50,092 nucleotides of DNA from a virus, in the IMG/VR virus record IMGVR_UViG_3300043313_002047, positions 1-50,092 of that record; one strand, written 5' to 3'. The notes under the pieces were generated by a model. It ran no database searches. It was not told where the DNA came from and worked only from the letters and a program-made list of their open reading frames with translations. Shown here one piece after another: positions 24,151 through 34,007 of this stretch (positions are counted from its first letter, which is position 1; each line of letters begins with the position of its first letter). The translations under genes were made by a program, and so were the position numbers.

Positions 24151-24789
24151 CTACCCCTCCTCCGGTAGCGAGTGCGCCAGTGCCTTCAGCTTCTCGTCGT
24201 CCATCGCGCGGAGCTGGTGGATGTCGGCATTCGCCACCTGAGCAGCGGTGAGCTGGTCAGCCTGGGTGGCAACGTTGGCGTTGCCACCCGCGGAGGAGCC
24301 GACAAGCTTGATGCCGTACTCCTCCCGGATTTCGGCCGCAAGCTGCTCGCGCCTCGCGTCGTCGCGGGCCTTCTCGCTCTCGTGGCTCTCCTTGAGAGCC
24401 AGCTCGAAGGCTTCCGGCGACTCGAAGTCGTCTCGCTTGGCCAGGATCCCGCTGTTCGCCATCGGATAGTCGGTCTTGGCCTTCTCCGCGATGCTGTTGA
24501 TCTGCGAGGATCGCCTCATGGTCTCCGCCATGATCGCCCGCACAGAGGCAGCATCGAGGGTGTTGCCCGTCTCCGTCTTCGCCGACCGCGCTTCTGCGAG
24601 GTCCTTTTCGAGCTGGGCCGCGCGGGCCCGCTCGCGGTCGAGATCCGACTGAAGCGCGCGACGCCGCTGTTCTGCGGCATCGGGCTGACCCGGCGCACCG
24701 GGTGTCGGCTCAGGCGTACCGGCGGAACCTTCAGAGGAACCGGCCGCTCCGGGCTGATTCTCTGCAGATTCGCTGGACGTCTCGCTCAT
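24151..24789 (-). CDS. Putative capsid scaffolding protein
   Basis: A 212-residue protein directly upstream of the capsid gene. Residues 1-40 are disordered (Ser/Gly/Pro/Glu), then a coiled coil (AEQRRRALQSDLDRERARAAQLEKDL as consecutive heptads, about 39-68). A charged helical region follows, and the C-terminal helix ends EEG. Highly charged, helical proteins of this size just before the capsid gene are typically scaffolds. Confidence 0.75.
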   Translation of the reverse strand: MSETSSESAENQPGAAGSSEGSAGTPEPTPGAPGQPDAAEQRRRALQSDLDRERARAAQLEKDLAEARSAKTETGNTLDAASVRAIMAETMRRSSQINSIAEKAKTDYPMANSGILAKRDDFESPEAFELALKESHESEKARDDARREQLAAEIREEYGIKLVGSSAGGNANVATQADQLTAAQVANADIHQLRAMDDEKLKALAHSLPEEG

Positions 24790-24819
24790 CCTGGTTCCCT
24801 TTCAGGAGTTGACAGGTCG

Positions 24820-24825
24820 AAGATA
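24820..24825 (-). promoter_or_regulatory. Candidate late promoter upstream of scaffold/capsid (-10 TATCTT)
   Basis: On the minus strand TATCTT lies 30 bases before ATG 24789 in the 56-bp gap after the giant gene. A leader with AAAGGGAA as ribosome-binding site follows. No convincing -35. Such a promoter would supply extra scaffold and capsid transcript. Confidence 0.35.
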
Positions 24826-24845
24826 GCAGGCGAGACGGCTTGCAG

Positions 24846-27800
24846 CTACGACGTCGGCTGGCGGGGACCGCGCACCAGCGAGTCATCCACGCTGCGCTCG
24901 GTGCGGGTGGAGAGCTTCGTCGTCTGCCGGTTGACGGTGCCGGCCATCAGCGACGCGCGGCGCAGGTGGATCTCGGCCCGGGCCCGCAGGTACTCCTCGG
25001 AGCCCTTGTAGCGCTTGTAGCGCGGGTCGGCTTCGGTCAGCGCCTCGTCATAGGCGTCGATCATGTCCTGCTGCTGCTTGCGCTCGTCGAAGAACCCCTG
25101 CAGCTCGGGGTGGCTCATCAGGTAGTCGGGGCGCCGCGCCTTGGGGAGGCCGAAGTAGGCATCGAGCAGGACGCCGATCGCCTTCTCCTCCGGCGTGTCG
25201 CGCTTGGTCTGGAAGTACGCCTTCAGTTCCGGGTGCTTGTCGAGGTAGGCGGGCTGCAGGTCGTGCGGCGTGTCGAAGTAGGTCTCCAGCACCTTGTCGA
25301 GCTTGGGATCGCCGGTCGGGGACTTGGTCGAGAACTGGTCGAAGTAGTCCTGGATCTCGGGGTTGGCGGACAGAAAGAACTGGCGGTCCTCCGGGTCGAG
25401 CTCGAAGTACACCTGCATCAGCGCGGCGATCTGCTTGTAGGCCTCCTTGCGAGGCGTGTCGCCCCAGGCGAAGGCGTGCGCGTTCGCGGTCAGCTGCGAG
25501 TCGGCGGTCGGACCCCAGGCGAACACGTCGTACTCGGCGGCGTGCTGCTCGATGAACTTGACGCGCTGATCCGGTGGCAGCTGGAAGAAACGGTGCCAGA
25601 ACTCGGCCCGGCGACTGGCCCACGGCGCGGAGGCGTGCGCGAAGGCGTAGCGGCGGTAGTGACGACGGCGGTAGTGGCGGTCGGCGCCGTACACCTTGAA
25701 GTAGCGCAGCACCTCTGGGTGACCCTCGAGCCAGTGCGCGCGGGCGGCGCCCTTTGGCTGGTTGAAGTACTCGTCCAGCTGCGGCTTCATCCGGGCGTAG
25801 TCGGAGGCGTGCCGCTTGATGTCGGCCATCGTCTTCGGCTGCCACTTGCCGGTGGCGCGATCGACGCGGCCGGCGGCCTTGGTCAAGTCGAACATCTGCG
25901 GGTGGGCTTCCAGGATCTCGGCGGCGGCGTCCCAGCCTTCGGACTCGACGACGGCGAAGTACCAGCTGCGGTAGGCGGCGTTGGCGGCGTTCACGATCGA
26001 CACGCCGTCCTTCTCGGGCGTCGCCGTCAGCGTCCAGTAGTCCTGTAGGTAGGGGTTGCGGGCGATGAATTCGCTGCGCCGCGCGTAGTCGTCCTCGGGG
26101 ATGTCGTGAAAGGCCTGCGAGACCTTGTTGACGAACGAGTAGTACTCGCCGCGGACGAAGGCGTCGGCCTGCGACCGGGACGTCTGGTGCTCCGTCATGT
26201 AACGGCGCAGGTCGGGGGTGACCATGGCACCGTAGACGCGGCTGCGCTGGTCGGAGTCGAAGCTGGACGACTTCATGTCGTTGTAGATCTGGGCGACCAG
26301 GCCGCGCTGGTTGGCGAGCAGCGTGTCGCGCTTCAGCCGCTGGCGACGGGCCGAGTCCAGCAAAGGATTGGCGAACTGCTGCCGCGCCTTGGTGCGCTGC
26401 ACGTACGGCGAGATCTCGGGGTACAGCTGCAAGAGCTGCTGGCGCTCGCGGTAGTCCGACGTGCGGTAGTAGACCTCGATCATCGGGTAGGCCTCGACGG
26501 CGCGATCCATCATCTCGGAGGTCTTGAAGCGTTCCCGGTCGACGGTGTTGACGGCCATCTGGTGCGGTGTCAGCGAGTTGAAGTCGGTGCGCGCCATCTG
26601 CCGCAGACGCAAGAGCTCGCGGTCCTGGCCGTTCATGCGCCGCAGGTAGACGCCGGCGGTCATCTGGACGAGGGCGGCGACGCCGAAGAAGCCGCGCACG
26701 GAGTCTTCCGCTTCGGCTCGGTTCGGCTGCTTGCCGGCCATCGCCTGCCGCGACATCTCGACCTGCACGTAGTAGTTGATGTCCGCCTCGCGCAGGTCGG
26801 AAAGCGACTGGCCGTCGTGGAACGGCTCGTACAGCGGGTCGAGGAGGAACCGCTCGATGTTGATGCCGTTCGGAAACCGCTCGTGCCACCACTCGCGGCT
26901 GAGGCCCTCCACCAGGCCGGTCTCAGGGAAGATGGAGCGCCACGACTGCGCTTCGTACACGTCGAAGGCCTGTAGGCCGGCGCGCAGGTAGGGGTTGACG
27001 CCGAGGCCGATGTCGTCGAAGTAGCCGAGGATTCGGTTCACGACCTCGATGCCGCCCTGGTCGGGGGGCATGTTCGGGTTCTGGGAGGAGAACATCAGCT
27101 CGTACACGACGCGAATCGAGAACAGCTTCACGGGGTCCCAGGCGACGCCGTCGGGCACGTCGATGCCGAGGTGGCCGAGCACGTCGTCGACGACGCCGGT
27201 GACGTCGAAGTAGCGCGCCAGCGGGTCCTTGCCCTCCTCCAGCATCGGGTCGGATCGGTACTCCTCGAGCCGCTGCAGGTTGGACACGATCCACGGGTGC
27301 TGGGGCACCTCGCGCATCCAGTAGCCGAGGTTCTTGCGCCAGTACACGACGAACGGCAGCAGCAGGCGCAGGTTCTCCTCGCCGACGGTGATGTCGTTGT
27401 AGTCGAACAGGGTGGCGTTGACGCGCCCGATCGCCTTCTCGACGGCCTGGTCGACGCTGAGGCCCTCCTTGATCGCCTTGCGGTAGGCGACGTTGTAGGC
27501 GGCGCGGCGGGCGGCGGTCTCGGGCAGGTCGCCGACCAGGTGCCACATGGTGGCGGCGAACGCGGCGGGCAGGTCGCGCTTGTTGCCCTCCTTGACGGAC
27601 TTCCAGGGGCCCTTCCAGTCGAGCGGGTCCCAGCGCCGGTTGGCGGTATCGAGCGGCGACGCCATGAAGACGCCGTAGCCGCCTTCGGCGATCTCGCCCG
27701 GCACGTCGATGTGGTGGGCGCGCAGGAAGGTGTTGCGGACGTTGGCGTCGTAGTGGGTGACGGCGCGGAGGATGCCGTCGAGCTGGTCGGCGACGTGGGT

Positions 27801-30800
27801 GTTGAACATCCGGTCGCCCTCGCGCGCTGCCTGGTAGACGGCGTGGACGGCGAACTTGGACAGGGTGCCGGTGGCGCGGGCGCCGGTGCGGAGCGGCGCG
27901 AGCGCCATCTCCTTCGGGTCGACCAGGCCGGAGATGAGGCGCTTGGCGAAGTTGTCGACGACGTTGGCCAGGAGCCAGGTCATGGAGAACGGGAGCGCCG
28001 CGAACTTCCACACCTGCAGCGACACGTTCAGCGCCTTGTAGGTGTAGCGGGCCGACCTCGAGGTGTGGAACGAGAGCGCGGAGATGTAGAGGCCGCGCTC
28101 GGCCAGGAGGCTTGACATCGCCTGCTTGTCGGCGACGTTGGAGGCGTGCTTCCAGCCCCGCATCGCCATCCCCACCGTCTGCCGGTGCGCGAACAGGTGG
28201 ATCGAGTCGGCGTACAGCGGGTTGTCCTTCGCCAGCTGCTCGACGATGGTGGTGTCGAGGGTGTCGAGGGTGGCGCCGGCTTCGATCTGGCGGCGCAGCT
28301 CGGCCCGGATCTCGTCGCCGATCTGGGGCGGCACGCCGCGCCGCAGGTTCTCGGTGGAGACCCTGACCATCCGCGTCTTGCCCTTCACGTACTTCGGGAT
28401 CTCGACGTAGGCGGCGGGCGCGGTACGGGTCTCGTCGCCGAAGAAGGCCCGCTTCGGCCCGGCCTTCAGGGTATCGGCGGGTGAGATGCGGCCGCTCTCG
28501 AACAGCGTCTGCAGCTGGCCTTCGGTGAGGTCGGCGAGCGACACGGCGTCGAGCGGCAGCGCCTGGCGCTTCGGCTTGCCGGTGTCGGGGTCCTTGATGA
28601 ACTCCTCGTACAGCTGGCCCTCGTGGGTGTGGACGCCGCGCTCGTCGATCGCGAAGTCTCCGGCCCGGACGTACAGCTTGTCGTTCTGGTTGGCGGGGCT
28701 GGTCAGCTCGACGGTGGTACGGCGCGGCTCGGTCGCCATCCGTTCGCCCTCGGCCCAGGCGACGCCGTCGCGGGCGTCGTTGATCTTGCCGACGTTCTCC
28801 GACCGGGTGCCGACTTCCGGGTCCTGTTCGATGCGGATGGTGGGGCGCGAGTCGAAGAAGGTGCCGGCCGGTGCGGAGCCCATCTCCCGCATCCGCTGGC
28901 GCAGGCCCTGCTCGGTGCGGCTGGCGGACAGGTAGGCCTCGTGGTGCTGGCGCACCTGCCGGTTCAGGCCGACCAGTTCGCGGTGCAGCGAGGTGACGGC
29001 GCGGTTCACTTCCGAGATCTGGCCGCGGCTGGCGTCGCCGGCGGCGAGGTAGCCACGCAGACTCTTGGCGCTGGCGCGGTGGATGGTGGCGACCATACGC
29101 TGCTCGTAGGTCGGCTTGGCGAGCTTCGAGAGGCGCAGCTGTTCGCCTTCCATCTCCAGCGCCATTCGCTCTAGGTAATGCGGATCCATCAGCCGCAGGA
29201 GGCGCGAGAAGACCCGGTCGGACGCCTTCCAGTAGTTGTCGGTGGCGGCCTGCGACTCCTCCTTCAGAAGGCCGATCGAGGTGTGGTCGACGAAGCGCCC
29301 CTCGCGCGCCTCGAAGTAGGTCTTGAAAGCCCGCGTGGCGAGCTCGTCCGCCTCCTGCAGCTGCTGGAATGCAGACTCCACGTCGGGGTGCCGGTAGGGG
29401 AGGTTGCCGACCAGGCGCTTGAAGGCGTCCGGCATCCGCACGTCGAGGCCCTCGCGGCGGACGGCGTGGAAGAACGAGTCGACGTTGTCCTCGCTCAATG
29501 CCAGCCCGCGACGGGCGAGTCCGCCCGTCATCGCCTGCGCCAGCACGTCGCGCATCGGTGCTGCCAGGTCCTTGTCGCCTTCCACCGCTTCGCCCAGCAG
29601 GCCCTGCTTGATGGCCTGCTCGCGGTCGTAGGCGTCCTGCAGCACCTGCCGGGTGGCTTCCTTCGCCTTCGCCTGCCGCAGGGTGCGCTGCTCGTCGCGC
29701 GCCGCCTGCAGCTTGGCGCGGTTCTGAGCCTGCTGCGCGTCGTAGCCCTCGTCGCCGGGCTTCGCCTCGAACGACAGTGCCTCCGGTTCCACCACCGGCA
29801 TGTCGGTGTCCATGTCGGCGATCGTCTGCAGGAACGGCTTCACCTCGTCGGCACTGAACCCGGCGATGCCCTGCTCGGAGATCTCGAACATGCGGGCCGC
29901 GGCGGTGCTCTCGGCCTCGGCGTAGTAGTAGTGGGCGAATGCCTTGGCGAGGCGCGCGTCGAACATCGCGACGGCGTCGGCGTCGAGGTTCGGGAACAGC
30001 TCCTTGCGGAGCCGGATCGCGATCAAGGAGGTGATCAGCTCGTCGTCGAGCTTGCCGCCCTCGCGCGTCAGTCCGGCCTCGATGCCCATCGCCATGGTGT
30101 GCGCCACCTCGTGCAGGAAGGTGGCGGCGGTGACGGCGTTCTCCGGCTTCCAGGTCTTGATCTCCGACGTGCCCTTCTTGTAGCGGCGGGCGTGCGGCCC
30201 GCCCTTCTTGCCGGGGCCGAACTCGTACCACTTGATCCGCATCGACGGATGCTCGGCGTCGGCGTAGCGCAAGAGCGCCTCGCGCCACATCTCGGCGTTG
30301 AAGGCGTCCGGGATCTGGCCGTCGTTGAGGGAGCGCAGGATCGAGCCGGAGACCTCCTCCAGCCGCGACACCATCTCCTCGGTGTTGAAGGTGTTGGTCG
30401 CCATCCGCGGGTCGAACGAGCCGACGTGCTCCTCGATCTGGCGGCGGGCGCGGATGATGAGCGCTTCGTCGGCGGTGGCGCCCTGCCGCTCCAGGGTGTC
30501 GTCGACGGCCTCGTCGGCGGCGTGCTCGAGCCGTCCCTTCAGGCCGAGCTGGGCGAGCGCGTTGGCGAGCTTGCCGGACAGGCCTTCGGACTGGATCAGG
30601 TTGGCGAGCACCTGCGCCTGCCGGGTGCGTTCGGCGATGATCGCGTCGCGGTTGCGCTTCGACTGTTCCTTGGCGGCCATCGCCAGGTCGTGCCGGGTGT
30701 CGAGCACCGCCTGCGCCTCGGCCTGCTCGGCTCGCGTCTTGCCGCCGCCGGGCGTCCAGTAGGACTGCACTTCACGCCGGATCCGCGCCTCGTGCGTCTC

Positions 30801-33800
30801 GGCGATGATCCGCAGCTCCTCCTCGTCCTCCTGCCGTCCGGTGCGCCGGTACTCGTCCCGCTCGTAGCGCATCCGATCGCGGACGCGGCGACGCACTTCC
30901 CGGTTGACGGAGATCTCCATCTCCTCGGCGGTCTGCGGCAGGGCGTAGCCGGGGTTGCGCGCTTCGATGATCACCTGGTCTCCGGCACCGCCGCGATGGA
31001 GCCGCTGCAGCTCGCGGTAGTAGCGCGACACGGGCGCGGTGTCGACGAGGCGCGGCCCGCGATACGTCTTCTGCGGCCGGCCGTCGACGAACTGGAACAG
31101 CGGATCCTCCTCGAACTTGTAGCCGTTGCGGGTGCGGATGCCGCGCTCCAGCACCGTCATCGAGTCCCGGATCGCGTCGTCGAACTCGCGTTCGATCCGT
31201 TCCACGTGAAACGCGATCGGGGCGGGCAGCGAGCCCTCGATCATGCCGAACACGTGGTCGTCGATGGTGCGGACGAGGTCCTCAGAGAACTTGGCCTGCT
31301 TCAGGAGGCGGAGCATGGCGGGGCGGACGGCGACCATCCGGCTGGCGTACTCGGCCAGGCCGACGTCACTCATCTGGTTCATCGACTCGTCCTCGAACCA
31401 GCTCATGCCGTGTTCCTCGGCCAGCTTGACGCCGTGCATCGAGGAGGGGTCGGCGCGCATCCCGGCTTCGGCGGCCTGGTACCAGCGGCCCTCCTCGGCC
31501 AGCACCTCCGGCTTCACGCCGCGGGCGCCCTTGAAGCCGATCGCGCGCAGCAGGTCGCGCTGCTCGTTGACGGCGCGGCGGATCAGCTGCAGCGGCTTCG
31601 CCTGGGCGCGCATCGGCGAGGGCAGGTCGCCACCGGTGAGGGAGGCGGTGATGGCGCGGTTGGAAGCGACGAGATCGTCTTCGGCGATGATCGACGGGCC
31701 GTGCGTGGCGAGGGCGCGCTCGGGCAGCTCGGCCGCGAAGCCGCGCTTGGGAATGAACCGCTCCATCTCGCGGCCCAGGATCGCGACGCCCTTGAAGCCC
31801 TTACCGACAAAGTTGAGCGGGTCGAACACGGCGGTGAGCGCCATCTGCGTCCAGAAGCCCTGCTCCTCGAACCAGATGCGGGCTTCGCGGTCGTAGTCGT
31901 GGTTCGACATCGTGCCGGCCGTCCAGCCGCCCTGGATGGAGCGCTGCACGTCGGTGCGGGCGAGGGCGATGAAGATGTCGCGCGCTTCCATGGTGGCGGC
32001 GACGGCCTGCAGGGTGACCCACTCGGCGGGCCGTCCGGCCTGGTGGGCGCCCTCGAACACGGCGGGCAGCACCGGCATGTCGAGGCCGGGGATGTTGCCG
32101 TGCGTCATCGACTGCTCGAAGCTGGCGGGCACGATCGAAGTGAGAGCGCCGAGGAAGTCGTCGTTCTCGACGGCGGCGCTGAAGTCCTGCTGGGCGCTCT
32201 TGTGCACCTTGATGTAGGCCGAGTTCGGGTCGGTCCAGACGCGGGTCTCGGTAACGGGCACCATCACGCTGACGCCGCCGCGAGGCCCGGCGACGCGCTC
32301 CATCTTCGGCGTGCCGTCGCCGTTCAGCACCGGCACCGTCTGGCGCCGCACCAGGTACTCGATGGTGTCGTTCTCGGCCGTGCCGCGGATCGTCTCCTCC
32401 ATCCCGGCCTGTTCGACGGCGAGCTGCTGCAGGTAGGAGGTGTAGACCTCGAACTCCTGCCTGGTCTCGGACAGGGCAATCGTCTGGGGGACGCCGGAGG
32501 CGAGCGCGAGCAGGGCGGGGGCGTCTGGCATCAGGCCGTACGGCGTGCCGGCGAACGGGCCCTTGGCGCCCTTCTTGGGGAGTCCGCCGTGGCCGAACAG
32601 CTGGGCGGCGTCGAAGGCGTCGAGCCGCTGCTGGGCGTACAGGTAGTCGGGGTAGTCCTCCTTCGCCTGCAGCGCGGCGGCGGCGAGCAGCGCCTGCGCT
32701 TCCCATCCGGCCTTGCGGCTGCGCGCCTGTCGCCAGGCGGTGGTGAAGTCCATGTCCATGCCGGTGCTGCGCTGCGCCTTGGCCCAGACGCCGGTCTTGA
32801 CGAACTTCTCCTTCAGCTTGTGGTAGCCGATCATCTCCTGCCGGTGCTGCTCGATGTGGGCGGCGGCGATCAGCGCGTCGGCGGTGCGGGCGTCGAAGTT
32901 GCCGTCCTCGAGCACCGGGCGTCCGGCAATCCTGACGCCCATCCGGTTCGCGTAGCCCTGCAGCACCTTCGTGAACTCCTGCGTCGGCACGCGCGCAACG
33001 CCATCCTTGGAGGGCTTCGTGACGGTAAAACGCTGCTTCAGGGTGACGCCATCGTTCTGCAGCAGCCAGGCGAGGTCGTTGCCGCTGAGCGACTGAAGGC
33101 CCTCGCCGAATCCCTCGACGCCGTGCAGACGAGCGAGCTGGTCAGGGGTGAGGGTGTCGTGGAACAGGCCGAGGGTGGCCTTGTCGACGCGGGCTTTGAG
33201 GGCGCGCGTCATCTCCGCCTGAAACTCCTCGAAGGCGCTGTGCTGGAGCGCCTTTCGGAGCGTCATGCCGGGTCGCAGCACGCCGGACTGCTCGGCCAGG
33301 GCCTGGGCGGCGGCGAGCGCGCCGGGCGTCTTCTGCTTGATCAGCTGGTAGATGTCGTTCAGCTGCGCGCTGCGCGTCTTCTCGTTCAGCAGGTGGGCCT
33401 GCGTGTCGGAGTCGGCGATGCCGTTTGCGGCCTGCTGGCGGACGCCCTGCATCTGGGCGTTGCCGACGGCGGCGAGGCGGTCGATGCTGCGCGCCCGGTC
33501 GTAGCCGTCTTCGGGCAGGCCGACCTGGTTCCAGGCGGCGCGCGAGCGGCGTCCCCAGATGCCGTCGACGGTGACGGGGTGGCCGAGGGTGCGCATCAGC
33601 CGCTGGCGGCGCAGCGCCACCTCGTCGATCGGGTGCAGGATCTTCGGGACGACGACCTTGATCGGCCCGGTCTTGGAGGGCTTGTTGCGGTCGCGCGGCG
33701 CTGGCCGGCCGATCGCGGCAGGCTTGACTTTCGGCTTCGGCTTGTGCGGTCTGCCCGGTACCCGTCCGCCGCCGCCGACTGCAGAGCCGGTGGTGATGTC

Positions 33801-33812
33801 CGGATTCGGCAT
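24846..33812 (-). CDS. Giant virion-associated polyvalent protein (2,988 residues) with HExxH motif
   Basis: A single uninterrupted 2,988-residue chain, by far the largest gene. In order: a Lys/Pro-rich N-terminus (1-60); two peptidoglycan-binding-like motifs (VDGIWGRRSRAAW at 82-94, EDGNFDARTADALIAAA at 302-318); long helical regions; a zincin motif HEVAH (1234-1238, in AATFLHEVAHTMAMGIE) with an acidic DDEL downstream. Further on are a hydrophobic segment (FAALPFSMTWLLANVV, about 1935-1955), an LFDYNDITVGEENLRLLLPF / YWRKNLGYW block (about 2140-2160) seen in other giant phage proteins, and six or more C-terminal repeats ending (H/N/Y)PE(L/I/V)..YF (about 2440-2910). It lies between portal and scaffold. 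I infer it is packaged and injected, helping DNA cross the wall and membrane and possibly cleaving host protein. Confidence 0.85.
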   Translation of the reverse strand: MPNPDITTGSAVGGGGRVPGRPHKPKPKVKPAAIGRPAPRDRNKPSKTGPIKVVVPKILHPIDEVALRRQRLMRTLGHPVTVDGIWGRRSRAAWNQVGLPEDGYDRARSIDRLAAVGNAQMQGVRQQAANGIADSDTQAHLLNEKTRSAQLNDIYQLIKQKTPGALAAAQALAEQSGVLRPGMTLRKALQHSAFEEFQAEMTRALKARVDKATLGLFHDTLTPDQLARLHGVEGFGEGLQSLSGNDLAWLLQNDGVTLKQRFTVTKPSKDGVARVPTQEFTKVLQGYANRMGVRIAGRPVLEDGNFDARTADALIAAAHIEQHRQEMIGYHKLKEKFVKTGVWAKAQRSTGMDMDFTTAWRQARSRKAGWEAQALLAAAALQAKEDYPDYLYAQQRLDAFDAAQLFGHGGLPKKGAKGPFAGTPYGLMPDAPALLALASGVPQTIALSETRQEFEVYTSYLQQLAVEQAGMEETIRGTAENDTIEYLVRRQTVPVLNGDGTPKMERVAGPRGGVSVMVPVTETRVWTDPNSAYIKVHKSAQQDFSAAVENDDFLGALTSIVPASFEQSMTHGNIPGLDMPVLPAVFEGAHQAGRPAEWVTLQAVAATMEARDIFIALARTDVQRSIQGGWTAGTMSNHDYDREARIWFEEQGFWTQMALTAVFDPLNFVGKGFKGVAILGREMERFIPKRGFAAELPERALATHGPSIIAEDDLVASNRAITASLTGGDLPSPMRAQAKPLQLIRRAVNEQRDLLRAIGFKGARGVKPEVLAEEGRWYQAAEAGMRADPSSMHGVKLAEEHGMSWFEDESMNQMSDVGLAEYASRMVAVRPAMLRLLKQAKFSEDLVRTIDDHVFGMIEGSLPAPIAFHVERIEREFDDAIRDSMTVLERGIRTRNGYKFEEDPLFQFVDGRPQKTYRGPRLVDTAPVSRYYRELQRLHRGGAGDQVIIEARNPGYALPQTAEEMEISVNREVRRRVRDRMRYERDEYRRTGRQEDEEELRIIAETHEARIRREVQSYWTPGGGKTRAEQAEAQAVLDTRHDLAMAAKEQSKRNRDAIIAERTRQAQVLANLIQSEGLSGKLANALAQLGLKGRLEHAADEAVDDTLERQGATADEALIIRARRQIEEHVGSFDPRMATNTFNTEEMVSRLEEVSGSILRSLNDGQIPDAFNAEMWREALLRYADAEHPSMRIKWYEFGPGKKGGPHARRYKKGTSEIKTWKPENAVTAATFLHEVAHTMAMGIEAGLTREGGKLDDELITSLIAIRLRKELFPNLDADAVAMFDARLAKAFAHYYYAEAESTAAARMFEISEQGIAGFSADEVKPFLQTIADMDTDMPVVEPEALSFEAKPGDEGYDAQQAQNRAKLQAARDEQRTLRQAKAKEATRQVLQDAYDREQAIKQGLLGEAVEGDKDLAAPMRDVLAQAMTGGLARRGLALSEDNVDSFFHAVRREGLDVRMPDAFKRLVGNLPYRHPDVESAFQQLQEADELATRAFKTYFEAREGRFVDHTSIGLLKEESQAATDNYWKASDRVFSRLLRLMDPHYLERMALEMEGEQLRLSKLAKPTYEQRMVATIHRASAKSLRGYLAAGDASRGQISEVNRAVTSLHRELVGLNRQVRQHHEAYLSASRTEQGLRQRMREMGSAPAGTFFDSRPTIRIEQDPEVGTRSENVGKINDARDGVAWAEGERMATEPRRTTVELTSPANQNDKLYVRAGDFAIDERGVHTHEGQLYEEFIKDPDTGKPKRQALPLDAVSLADLTEGQLQTLFESGRISPADTLKAGPKRAFFGDETRTAPAAYVEIPKYVKGKTRMVRVSTENLRRGVPPQIGDEIRAELRRQIEAGATLDTLDTTIVEQLAKDNPLYADSIHLFAHRQTVGMAMRGWKHASNVADKQAMSSLLAERGLYISALSFHTSRSARYTYKALNVSLQVWKFAALPFSMTWLLANVVDNFAKRLISGLVDPKEMALAPLRTGARATGTLSKFAVHAVYQAAREGDRMFNTHVADQLDGILRAVTHYDANVRNTFLRAHHIDVPGEIAEGGYGVFMASPLDTANRRWDPLDWKGPWKSVKEGNKRDLPAAFAATMWHLVGDLPETAARRAAYNVAYRKAIKEGLSVDQAVEKAIGRVNATLFDYNDITVGEENLRLLLPFVVYWRKNLGYWMREVPQHPWIVSNLQRLEEYRSDPMLEEGKDPLARYFDVTGVVDDVLGHLGIDVPDGVAWDPVKLFSIRVVYELMFSSQNPNMPPDQGGIEVVNRILGYFDDIGLGVNPYLRAGLQAFDVYEAQSWRSIFPETGLVEGLSREWWHERFPNGINIERFLLDPLYEPFHDGQSLSDLREADINYYVQVEMSRQAMAGKQPNRAEAEDSVRGFFGVAALVQMTAGVYLRRMNGQDRELLRLRQMARTDFNSLTPHQMAVNTVDRERFKTSEMMDRAVEAYPMIEVYYRTSDYRERQQLLQLYPEISPYVQRTKARQQFANPLLDSARRQRLKRDTLLANQRGLVAQIYNDMKSSSFDSDQRSRVYGAMVTPDLRRYMTEHQTSRSQADAFVRGEYYSFVNKVSQAFHDIPEDDYARRSEFIARNPYLQDYWTLTATPEKDGVSIVNAANAAYRSWYFAVVESEGWDAAAEILEAHPQMFDLTKAAGRVDRATGKWQPKTMADIKRHASDYARMKPQLDEYFNQPKGAARAHWLEGHPEVLRYFKVYGADRHYRRRHYRRYAFAHASAPWASRRAEFWHRFFQLPPDQRVKFIEQHAAEYDVFAWGPTADSQLTANAHAFAWGDTPRKEAYKQIAALMQVYFELDPEDRQFFLSANPEIQDYFDQFSTKSPTGDPKLDKVLETYFDTPHDLQPAYLDKHPELKAYFQTKRDTPEEKAIGVLLDAYFGLPKARRPDYLMSHPELQGFFDERKQQQDMIDAYDEALTEADPRYKRYKGSEEYLRARAEIHLRRASLMAGTVNRQTTKLSTRTERSVDDSLVRGPRQPTS

Positions 33813-33821
33813 TGCTACAGG

Positions 33822-34007
33822 CTAGCTGTCGCGGCCCGAGAGCGGGTGATGCGTCCAGATCGTGAACGGCTGACCACCGTCATCGGTGTAGCGCTTCACG
33901 TCCGGCCCGCACGGGCAGCCGCCCGCCTCCTCGTGCTCGAAGCCGTCGCCGATCGGGATCACGTGCTGACGGCGATTGTGGTCGAGGAGGACGAGCAGCC
34001 AGCTCAT
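33822..34007 (-). CDS. Small portal-linked protein with EHE...CPC motif
   Basis: A 61-residue protein in TGATG overlap with the portal gene. It contains HVIPIGDGFEHEEAGGCPCGP and IWTHHPLSGRD. The H/E/C-rich layout (HxxP...EHE...CxC) recurs in small proteins near phage portal genes and suggests a metal site. Function unknown. Confidence 0.68.
   Translation of the reverse strand: MSWLLVLLDHNRRQHVIPIGDGFEHEEAGGCPCGPDVKRYTDDGGQPFTIWTHHPLSGRDS

Noticed and set aside
26923-30288. A 1,121-codon minus-strand frame inside the giant gene
   Set aside because: An alternative frame of the same GC-rich coding DNA with Arg/Ala/Gly/Pro bias and no motifs; not an overprinted gene on present evidence.
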